From: Flavobacteriia bacterium
GTDB lineage: Bacteria; Bacteroidota; Bacteroidia; Flavobacteriales_D; Crocinitomicaceae
Reading direction: 5' to 3'
Assembly: GCA_947446925.1 (NCBI GenBank)
Contig: CANFHU010000020.1
Location: 1-47,880 of the forward strand
DNA: 47,880 bases
A model generated the notes under the pieces. The model ran no database searches. It was not told where the DNA came from and saw only the letters and a program-made list of their open reading frames with translations. Of the stretch, positions 41,716 to 47,880 are shown piece after piece (within the stretch, counting starts at the first letter, position 1; the number at the start of each line of letters is the position of its first letter). The translations under genes and the position numbers were made by a program.

Positions 41716-42129
41716 ATGAGTGAAAAGTTACATTTAAATCAAACATTTTCAACTGATTTCTCATTTAGTCAACAAGACGTTGCCGATTTTGCACGCGTAA
41801 CAGGAGATAATAATCCTGTGCATTTGGATGAGGATTTTGCAGCCAAAACGATTTTTAAAACTAGAATTATGCATGGTATGTTGGGTGCTTGTGTATTTTC
41901 GAAGGTTTTTGGAACTATGTTTCCTGGAGAGGGGACAATCTATTTAAGTCAGTCTGTTAATTTTTTGAAGCCGATGTATGTGGATACAAAGTATAATGCT
42001 GATTTTGAGGTGTTGGAGATATTAGAGAAAAATCGTGCACGTATCTCGACTTCGATTCTTTCCCAAGAAGGAAAAAAAGTAGTTGTCGGAGAGGCTGTTG
42101 TTATGAATCTTGAAAAAATAGGTGAGTGA
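41716..42129 (+). CDS. phaJ: MaoC-family (R)-enoyl-CoA hydratase, PhaJ-like
   Basis: 137 residues, a single hot-dog fold. The hydratase-2 motif runs VTGDNNPVHLDEDFA, with D31 and H36 at the same numbering as in Aeromonas caviae PhaJ, followed by RIMHGMLGACVFSK and LKPMYV. PhaJ hydrates trans-2-enoyl-CoA from beta-oxidation to (R)-3-hydroxyacyl-CoA for the synthase. It heads the plus-strand gene group; the following hydrolase gene overlaps it by 4 bases (GTGA), so the two are translationally coupled. Confidence 0.85.
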   Translation: MSEKLHLNQTFSTDFSFSQQDVADFARVTGDNNPVHLDEDFAAKTIFKTRIMHGMLGACVFSKVFGTMFPGEGTIYLSQSVNFLKPMYVDTKYNADFEVLEILEKNRARISTSILSQEGKKVVVGEAVVMNLEKIGE

Positions 42130-42923
42130 TTTGTAAGTCAGAGGATGCTAAATCGATTTATTTTGAAGAAGTTGGAAATCTAACTTCGGATAAGTCGCTT
42201 GTTTTTTTGAATGGACTTTCACAATCAACGATTGCTTGGGGTTTTATGTTGCCATATTTTGAGCAATCATATCGAATAATACTATTAGATTTTATTTTTC
42301 AAGGTCAATCCGAAAAATCTGGAGATGTTCGTGATTTTGATCAACATGCGAGAGATGTGATAGCAGTTTTGGATACATTGTCTATTGAAAGAGCGACTTT
42401 TATAGGCTTATCCTACGGAAGTTTGGTGGCGCAACATCTAGGTGTAAATCATTCGCAAAGAGTAGATAAATTATGTCTGATGTCTACATTTGCAAATAAA
42501 ACACCTTATTATGAAGCGATTGAATTATCTTGGAGAAGAGCTTTAGATTTTGGAGGTTATGGTTTAATGTTGGATGTCATGTTACCATTTGTTCTTGGAA
42601 CATCCTATTTTTCTCATCCCTTAATACCTATCGATATGTTAAAAGCAGCGCGTAAAGATCTAGTAGATGCAACTGCTCTTGGTAAATTGATGGATGCTAC
42701 CCATGCACGCAAGGATTATCGTTCCAGTTTAACTAAAATAGTAGCACCTACGATTGTGATACATGGAAGACAAGATGCTTTGTTTTCGGTGGAATTAGGT
42801 AAATCGGTGGCGGATCATATAGTGAACAGTCAATTTGTAGTGATTGAAGGTGCGGGACACACATTAAATTTGGAAGAAGTAAAATTAGTTTCAGAAACAA
42901 TACTAAAATTTTTAAACAAGTAA
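42126..42923 (+). CDS. Alpha/beta hydrolase in the PHB gene group
   Basis: 265 residues from GTG 42126, whose TG overlaps the preceding stop. Triad candidates are S96 (FIGLSYGSLVAQ), D217 (HGRQDALFS) and H245 (GAGHTLN). The layout is that of small esterases, lactonases and lid-bearing hydrolases; the substrate is unknown. From context it may act on PHB oligomers or hydroxybutyryl-CoA, but typical intracellular depolymerases (PhaZ1 type) are larger and differ. It is followed 1 base later by the hydroxybutyrate dehydrogenase gene, so the genes form one operon. Confidence 0.75.
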   Translation: MICKSEDAKSIYFEEVGNLTSDKSLVFLNGLSQSTIAWGFMLPYFEQSYRIILLDFIFQGQSEKSGDVRDFDQHARDVIAVLDTLSIERATFIGLSYGSLVAQHLGVNHSQRVDKLCLMSTFANKTPYYEAIELSWRRALDFGGYGLMLDVMLPFVLGTSYFSHPLIPIDMLKAARKDLVDATALGKLMDATHARKDYRSSLTKIVAPTIVIHGRQDALFSVELGKSVADHIVNSQFVVIEGAGHTLNLEEVKLVSETILKFLNK

Positions 42924-42924
42924 G

Positions 42925-43692
42925 ATGAAAGTTGCTTTAATTACAGGAAGTACTAGCGGTATAGGACTTGGTATCGCAAAAGAATTTGCTAAATCTGGAT
43001 ACGCTATTGCTTTCAATGGGTTAGAAGAAAATGGTGCCGAAATAGCACAAGAAGTTGGGGAAATCTTTGGTGTAAAAACGCATTTTTATGGTGCGGATTT
43101 ACGTAAATCAGAACAAATTTATCAAATGATTCAAGATGTTGAATCCAATTTTGGTCATATAGATGTATTGGTAAATAATGCTGGGATACAATTTGTCTCT
43201 CCTATAGAAGATTTTCCAGTTGAAAAATGGAATGCTATTATTGATATCAATATGAATTCTGTTTTTCATGCATCAAAAGGTGTATGGAAGGGGATGAAGA
43301 AAAGAGGTTTTGGTAGAATAATTAATATAGCATCTGCTCATGGATTGGTTGCCTCTCCATTTAAATCAGCTTATGTGACGGCAAAACATGGTGTTGTAGG
43401 TATGACGAAGACACTTGGATTGGAAGGAGCACCATTTGGTATAACCGTAAATGCTATTTGTCCTGGGTATGTAAAAACACCATTGGTAGAGAAACAAATT
43501 AAAGAACAAGCACTAGCACATGGAATTCCAGAAGAAGAAGTAGTTTCAAAAATAATGTTGGAGAAACATGCTGTAAAAGAATTTGTTACTGTAGAAGATT
43601 TAGGAATGTTAGCTGTCTTTTTAGCGTCTGAATCTGGAAAATTAATTACTGGTACCGCAATGCCAGTTGATGGTGGTTGGACCGCACAATAG
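42925..43692 (+). CDS. bdhA: 3-hydroxybutyrate dehydrogenase
   Basis: 255 residues, the usual length of short-chain D-3-hydroxybutyrate dehydrogenases. TGSTSGIG (7-14) binds NAD. VNNAGIQ, NIASAHGLVASPFKSAYVTAKHG (Ser-Tyr-Lys site), ICPGYVKTPLVEKQI and the HGIPEEEVVSKIML insert identify the family. The enzyme oxidises (R)-3-hydroxybutyrate, the product of PHB breakdown, to acetoacetate. Together with the hydrolase and patatin it forms the mobilisation side of the cluster. Confidence 0.9.
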   Translation: MKVALITGSTSGIGLGIAKEFAKSGYAIAFNGLEENGAEIAQEVGEIFGVKTHFYGADLRKSEQIYQMIQDVESNFGHIDVLVNNAGIQFVSPIEDFPVEKWNAIIDINMNSVFHASKGVWKGMKKRGFGRIINIASAHGLVASPFKSAYVTAKHGVVGMTKTLGLEGAPFGITVNAICPGYVKTPLVEKQIKEQALAHGIPEEEVVSKIMLEKHAVKEFVTVEDLGMLAVFLASESGKLITGTAMPVDGGWTAQ

Positions 43693-43698
43693 AAAGTT

Positions 43699-44724
43699 AT
43701 GAAAGAGAAACATGTAGGAGTTGCATTACAAGGAGGCGGAGCGCATGGTGCGTTTACGTGGGGAGTATTGGATCGTTTGTTAGAGGTAGATGAAATCGTT
43801 GCAGATGGAATGGTCGGAACAAGTGCTGGAGCTATCAATGCTGTAGTTACTGCTTATGGTTTACATATTGGGGGAAAAGCAAAAGCGAAGGAGTTATTAG
43901 ATAGACTATGGAAAGATATTGCACTTTCTGGTAATGTTATGTTTAAACCTTCTTTTATGGATTCTATGTTTTCCAATGGAGATATGCATAATACACCTGG
44001 CTACATGATGTTTAATGCGATGACACAATTTTTGTCGCCTTATCAAATGAATCCGGCTAATATTAATCCTTTACGTGAAATTCTAAATAATCTTGTTGAT
44101 TTTGAAGAATTGAGACGTTATAATAAAAAGCGTTTATTTGTTTGTGCAACCAATGTAAAGACAAATAGAGCAAAAGTTTTTTCAAATGCTGAAATGACTG
44201 TAGATGCTGTTTTAGCTTCTGCTTGTTTACCTTATTTGTTCCAAGCGGTAGAAATTGATGGTGAATTTTATTGGGATGGAGGTTATATGGGGAATCCTCC
44301 GTTATTTCCATTAATTGAAAATACGGATATACACGATTTACTCTTAGTAAAAATTAATTCCATTAATATTAAAGATGTTCCTACATCTGCACGCGATATT
44401 GAAGATAGAATTACAGAAATTTGTTTCAATAGTAGTTTAATCAATGAAATGAAATTAATTCATTATCGTAATGAGTTGGTTCGTAAGGGAGTAGATTTAC
44501 AAGATGGAAAACATTCCAGAGAGATTTTTGTGCATTCGATTTCTGCGCATGAAGCGTTAGGGCATATGAAGCATTCAAGTAAAATGAATACTTCGTGGGA
44601 GTTCTTACTTGAATTGAAACAGAAAGGTCGGATATATGCTGAAAAATGGTTACAAGAAGAATATCATTTGGTAGGAGTTAAATCTACCTTTGATGTTGAA
44701 AAACATTTCTTTGATAAGTATTGA
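43699..44724 (+). CDS. Patatin-like phospholipase with DUF3734 tail
   Basis: 341 residues. The patatin oxyanion and catalytic sites are QGGGAHGAFTWG (11-22), GTSAG with S42, and DGGYMGN with D193, a complete Ser-Asp dyad. After residue ~225, RDIEDRITEICFN and HSISAHEALGHMKHSSKMNTSWEFL match DUF3734, the extension present in patatin proteins paired with hydroxybutyrate dehydrogenases in proteobacteria. It starts 7 bases after the dehydrogenase. A granule-surface esterase acting on PHB or on the granule lipid layer is inferred. Confidence 0.87.
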   Translation: MKEKHVGVALQGGGAHGAFTWGVLDRLLEVDEIVADGMVGTSAGAINAVVTAYGLHIGGKAKAKELLDRLWKDIALSGNVMFKPSFMDSMFSNGDMHNTPGYMMFNAMTQFLSPYQMNPANINPLREILNNLVDFEELRRYNKKRLFVCATNVKTNRAKVFSNAEMTVDAVLASACLPYLFQAVEIDGEFYWDGGYMGNPPLFPLIENTDIHDLLLVKINSINIKDVPTSARDIEDRITEICFNSSLINEMKLIHYRNELVRKGVDLQDGKHSREIFVHSISAHEALGHMKHSSKMNTSWEFLLELKQKGRIYAEKWLQEEYHLVGVKSTFDVEKHFFDKY

Positions 44725-44730
44725 TGTCGC

Positions 44731-45402
44731 ATGAAAAACGGTTTTCGAATCTTATTTACAGTTCTCGTTAGTGTTCTGTTTTTCATCGTTTTTTATTTAA
44801 GTATAGCTTTTATTTGTGCTCGTATTTCAGTTAATGATGTAGTTTCTAAGGAAGGAAATGTTACTGTGTATATTAAGTCTAATGGTGTACATACTGATTT
44901 AGTTCTTCCTGTAAAATCGAGAAAACTGGATTGGTCTAAAATTTTCCCGTATGCTAATACGAAAGGCAAAGACTCTACTTCTAAATTATTAGCCTTGGGG
45001 TGGGGGGATAAAGGTTTTTATTTAAATACTCCAACCTGGGGAGATTTAACCTTAAGTACTGCTTTTAAAGCCATGTTTGGTTTGAGTACTTCTGCTTTAC
45101 ATACAACCTATCTGGATACGATTCAAGTATCAGGTACATGTAAAAAGATTTTGATGACGCAGAATGAATACGATTTATTAGTTCGTTACATTAAGCGAAC
45201 AATTAGTACGAAAAGAGGTAAATCCATTTTCATACCAACCAATGCGGTGTACGGAACAAATGATGCATTTTATGAGGCAAGTGGAAGTTACCATCTCTTT
45301 AGTACATGCAACACATGGACTAATCGTGCATTAAAATATTCAAATAAAAAAGCATGTTTTTGGACCCCTTTTGACACGGGAATTTTAAATCAATATCCAT
45401 AA
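44731..45402 (+). CDS. DUF2459/TIGR02117 family membrane-anchored protein
   Basis: 223 residues. One N-terminal span (ILFTVLVSVLFFIVFYLSIAF) anchors a mostly extracytoplasmic domain: VYIKSNGVHTDLVLPV, LGWGDKGFYLNTPTWGDLT, TYLDTIQVSG and CNTWTNRALKYSN. These are the DUF2459 hallmarks (H, D, W, C, N in a papain-like arrangement is possible). No function is established. It begins 7 bases after the patatin gene, so it closes the operon. Confidence 0.8.
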   Translation: MKNGFRILFTVLVSVLFFIVFYLSIAFICARISVNDVVSKEGNVTVYIKSNGVHTDLVLPVKSRKLDWSKIFPYANTKGKDSTSKLLALGWGDKGFYLNTPTWGDLTLSTAFKAMFGLSTSALHTTYLDTIQVSGTCKKILMTQNEYDLLVRYIKRTISTKRGKSIFIPTNAVYGTNDAFYEASGSYHLFSTCNTWTNRALKYSNKKACFWTPFDTGILNQYP

Positions 45403-45476
45403 TCTATTTGGATATGATTTTTTTTTAATATTTTAGTTCCTTGTTCTTAAAATATACGATAAACTAGTTAGAAAAT

Positions 45477-46337
45477 ATGAAAGGAATCATTTTAGCCGGA
45501 GGTTCTGGTACAAGATTACATCCGTTAACATTGGCAATAAGTAAGCAGTTAATGCCAATTTATGATAAACCAATGATTTATTATCCCTTATCGGTATTGA
45601 TGGGAGCAGGTATAAAAGAAATTTTAATTATTTCTACACCACACGATTTACCACATTTTAAACGCTTGTTAGGTGATGGAAGTCGTTTGGGTTGCACTTT
45701 TGAATATGCTGAACAGCCTGAACCGAATGGTTTGGCACAAGCGTTTGTAATTGGGGAAGAGTTCATCGGTTCTGATAGTGTTGCATTAATATTAGGGGAT
45801 AATATTTTCTATGGTGCAGGTATGCATGAACTACTGAAAGAAAACTTAAATCCAGATGGCGGAATTGTATATGCATATCATGTAAGTGATCCAGAACGGT
45901 ATGGTGTGGTAGAATTTGATGCTGAAATGAATGCGCTTTCTATTGAAGAGAAACCACTTAAACCACGTTCCAATTACGCTGTTCCTGGACTATATTTTTA
46001 CGATAATTCGGTGATAGAAATAGCTAAAAATTTGGAACCTTCTGCGCGAGGGGAATATGAAATTACGGACGTTAATTCGGAATATTTGAGACGTAAAAAA
46101 CTTAAAGTTTCCATGTTAAGCCGTGGAACTGCTTGGTTAGATACTGGAACATTTCCTTCTTTAATGCAAGCAGGACAATTTGTTCAAGTGATAGAAGAGA
46201 GGCAAGCTTTGAAAATAGGATGTATTGAGGAAATTGCATTTAGAAATGGTTTTATTTCGAAAGAGCAATTGATCGATATTGCAAAACCTTTAGTTAAAAG
46301 TGGGTATGGTACCTATTTAATGTCGATACTATCTTAA
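45477..46337 (+). CDS. rfbA: Glucose-1-phosphate thymidylyltransferase
   Basis: 286 residues, the RmlA/RfbA length. The activation motif [17 protein letters not shown] is at the start, followed by [36 protein letters not shown] and [13 protein letters not shown], and WLDTGT near the end. It makes dTDP-glucose for rhamnose and other deoxysugars. No rfbB, C or D follow; its stop overlaps the polyprenyl synthase start (TAATG). Confidence 0.95.
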   Translation: MKGIILAGGSGTRLHPLTLAISKQLMPIYDKPMIYYPLSVLMGAGIKEILIISTPHDLPHFKRLLGDGSRLGCTFEYAEQPEPNGLAQAFVIGEEFIGSDSVALILGDNIFYGAGMHELLKENLNPDGGIVYAYHVSDPERYGVVEFDAEMNALSIEEKPLKPRSNYAVPGLYFYDNSVIEIAKNLEPSARGEYEITDVNSEYLRRKKLKVSMLSRGTAWLDTGTFPSLMQAGQFVQVIEERQALKIGCIEEIAFRNGFISKEQLIDIAKPLVKSGYGTYLMSILS

Positions 46338-47305
46338 TGCAGCCTATAACTACTTACTCGCTTTATTTTGAAAAAGAAATAGGAGATTACTCTTTTCCAA
46401 TTTCACCTGAAAATCTGTATCAACCGTTAGATTATTTCTTGCAATTAGGTGGGAAGCGAATTCGACCATTGTTGACTTTGATGGCTGCTGAAATGTTTGG
46501 TTCACCTAAAGAAAATGCCATACATGCTTCTTTGGCAGTTGAATTATTTCATAATTTTTCATTGATTCATGATGATATTATGGATAAAGCACCGCTACGT
46601 CGTGGTAAACAAACCGTTCATTTAAAATGGAATGACGATATCGCCATTCTTTCTGGTGATGTATTACTAATTAAGGCATATCAAGCATTAGCAAAGCAAG
46701 AACCTAGACATATACCTGCCCTATTAGATATGTTTAATCGCACAGCAGTGGAAGTTTGTGAGGGCCAGCAAATGGATATGGATTTTGAGTCCCGTAAACA
46801 AGTAAACATCGACGAATATATTGAAATGATACGATTGAAAACATCTGTATTGTTAGGATGTGCTTTGGTGTTTGGTGCTATTGTTGCTGATGCATCAGAA
46901 AAGGATCGTACATTAATTTATACATTTGGTCAAAATTTAGGAATTGCGTTTCAAATTCAAGATGATATATTGGATTTATATGGCGATCCAGAAAAATTTG
47001 GAAAACAAATAGGTGGTGACATTATTTCAAATAAAAAAACTCTACTACTTTTAAAAGCATTAGAACTCTCCCAAAATAATTCAGAATCAAATGTGTTGGA
47101 AATGTTGCTGATAGAAGATCATGTATTGAAAATAGAGACTGCTAAATCTATGTTCGATACATTAGGTGTTTTAACTTATGCGCGAGAGCAAATGAATTTT
47201 TATCAGGACATGGCGTTGAGCGCACTTAAAGAGATATCTGTGTCCCCTGAAATGAAAAAAACACTTGTTGAATTATCTGAATATTTATTTCAACGCGAAG
47301 TATAA
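46337..47305 (+). CDS. Polyprenyl (farnesyl/geranylgeranyl-type) diphosphate synthase
   Basis: 322 residues. The two aspartate-rich regions are DDIMD (LIHDDIMDKAPLRRG) and DDILD (FQIQDDILDLYGD), with GGKRIRPLLTL in front and the KK-binding KTSVLL. The product chain length depends on residues just before the first motif (FHNFSLIHDD), which cannot be judged reliably here. It makes isoprenoid precursors for quinones, carotenoids or undecaprenyl phosphate. It is coupled to rfbA by a one-base TAATG overlap and followed by a MazG-like gene. Confidence 0.9.
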   Translation: MQPITTYSLYFEKEIGDYSFPISPENLYQPLDYFLQLGGKRIRPLLTLMAAEMFGSPKENAIHASLAVELFHNFSLIHDDIMDKAPLRRGKQTVHLKWNDDIAILSGDVLLIKAYQALAKQEPRHIPALLDMFNRTAVEVCEGQQMDMDFESRKQVNIDEYIEMIRLKTSVLLGCALVFGAIVADASEKDRTLIYTFGQNLGIAFQIQDDILDLYGDPEKFGKQIGGDIISNKKTLLLLKALELSQNNSESNVLEMLLIEDHVLKIETAKSMFDTLGVLTYAREQMNFYQDMALSALKEISVSPEMKKTLVELSEYLFQREV

Positions 47306-47318
47306 ATCTACCAAGAAT

Positions 47319-47705
47319 ATGAAAAAGATAATCAAACATGTCGAGGATTTCCACGATGCATTTGGGATCGTAAATAATTACGAACCAACCACAAAACTTT
47401 CTGAGGAGGAGATAATGTTGCGTTATAATTTGATGAAAGAAGAAAATGAAGAGTATTTGGAAGCAGCCAAAAACAATGATATTGTTGAAATAGCAGATGC
47501 ATTAGGCGATCAACTTTATATTCTTTGTGGAACTATTTTAAAACACGGATTACAACATAAGATCGAAGAAGTTTTTGAAGAAATTCAACGGTCTAATATG
47601 AGTAAATTGGACGGTAATGGCAACCCGATTTTTAGGGAAGACGGAAAGATATTGAAGTCCGATCGTTATTTTAAGCCAAATATCAAAACCGTTTTAGATA
47701 AATAG
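47319..47705 (+). CDS. MazG-like nucleoside triphosphate pyrophosphohydrolase
   Basis: 128 residues from ATG 47319, 13 bases after the synthase stop; the longer frame starts inside that gene. The MazG/all-alpha NTP-PPase motif is EENEEYLEAAKNNDIVEIADALGDQLYI, giving the EExxE and ExxD metal ligands, then GTILKHGL. The tail has NPIFREDGKILKSDRYF. It likely hydrolyses NTPs to NMP and pyrophosphate for pool cleaning. It is the last gene of the rfbA group, followed by a strong terminator. Confidence 0.85.
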   Translation: MKKIIKHVEDFHDAFGIVNNYEPTTKLSEEEIMLRYNLMKEENEEYLEAAKNNDIVEIADALGDQLYILCGTILKHGLQHKIEEVFEEIQRSNMSKLDGNGNPIFREDGKILKSDRYFKPNIKTVLDK

Positions 47706-47724
47706 AATTTTATTAAATACTATA

Positions 47725-47770
47725 AAAAAATAAGAGGCTGTCTCAAAACCAATTTGAGTAGCCTCTTTTT
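47725..47770. terminator. Terminator after the MazG-like gene
   Basis: AAGAGGCT (47732-47739) pairs with AGCCTCTT (47760-47767), and inside it CTCAAA (47742-47747) with TTTGAG (47753-47758), followed by TTTTT. The same bases include GAGGCTGTCTCAAAA, an IS-end-like string (see next entry). Confidence 0.75.
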
Positions 47771-47880
47771 TATTTTCTATAGATTTCCTTAAAAATTCAA
47801 TTTTCCATTTTCGGAAGATTCTCACGGAGTAAAAAAGTCTTTTAACGTCTAAAACAGCGCTTTTATGCTGCTTTTTTCCT
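47732..47880 (-). mobile_element. Possible end of an IS1182/IS5-like insertion sequence (partial)
   Basis: GAGGCTGTCTCAAAA at 47734-47748 resembles the terminal inverted repeats of some IS1182/IS5-like elements. On the minus strand the very edge of the window reads R-K-K-A-A-stop (stop at 47865-47863), the way many such transposases end. About 115 non-coding bases separate it from the repeat. Only the edge is visible, so this may instead be a plain terminator followed by an unrelated gene. Confidence 0.25.

Noticed and set aside
43371-43838. 155-residue minus-strand frame
   Set aside because: It is the shadow of the bdhA and patatin genes, with a Pro/Thr/Cys-rich composition typical of antisense frames.

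Overview
The window reads as an AT-rich chromosome segment of a Bacteroidota bacterium, most likely order Flavobacteriales (Crocinitomicaceae/Fluviicola-like is a guess from gene content, not a tested placement). The signs are Bacteroidota-typical families (PorX response regulator with a PglZ domain, DUF2723, DUF4270, DUF2480, GH3-type acyl-adenylate enzyme, lone GT5 N-terminal domain, TonB C-terminal protein), weak Shine-Dalgarno sequences, and many promoters that match the Bacteroidota -7 consensus TAnnTTTG.

Layout. 1-2193: 5' part of a Kef-type cation/proton antiporter with a UspA-like tail, running off the left edge. 2300-3400: a RHH/MazF toxin-antitoxin operon and a small TonB-domain protein. 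3453-3667 and 9339-9530: two copies of a structured dispersed repeat. 3703-9000: NAD(P)-binding protein and HD hydrolase (minus), then porX, tsaE and alanine dehydrogenase (plus). 9616-18769: aconitase, AAA/DUF4143 ATPase, DUF2480, polysaccharide deacetylase, the very large DUF2723 membrane protein, and two adjacent palindromic elements. 19024-20891: tRNA-Gln followed by a gene-poor stretch with an antitoxin remnant, a hypothetical secreted protein and a small XRE regulator. 20898-28711: MMPL transporter, SGNH/CE2-like esterase lipoprotein, orphan TPR histidine kinase, thiL, deoxynucleoside kinase. 28771-34104: minus-strand genes for a beta-propeller-like protein, GH3 enzyme, a 34-residue membrane microprotein, rfaE2, a flippase-like protein, panD and panC. 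34205-38163: GT5-like protein, DUF4270 lipoprotein, glmS.

The most system-like part is 38250-45402. A PHA synthase (phaC), a large PhaE/phasin-like protein and a PhaB-type reductase lie on the minus strand. Divergent from them are a PhaJ-like hydratase, an alpha/beta hydrolase, a 3-hydroxybutyrate dehydrogenase, a patatin/DUF3734 protein and a DUF2459 protein. Together they could cover both synthesis and mobilisation of polyhydroxybutyrate, with only the thiolase absent. An intrinsic terminator sits between the phasin-like gene and phaC, which would make the granule protein more abundant than the synthase. The window ends with rfbA, a polyprenyl diphosphate synthase and a MazG-like pyrophosphohydrolase, then a possible insertion-sequence end.

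No CRISPR array, rRNA operon, prophage module or complete insertion sequence was seen. Start codons that rest on TTG or GTG are discussed in the entries.
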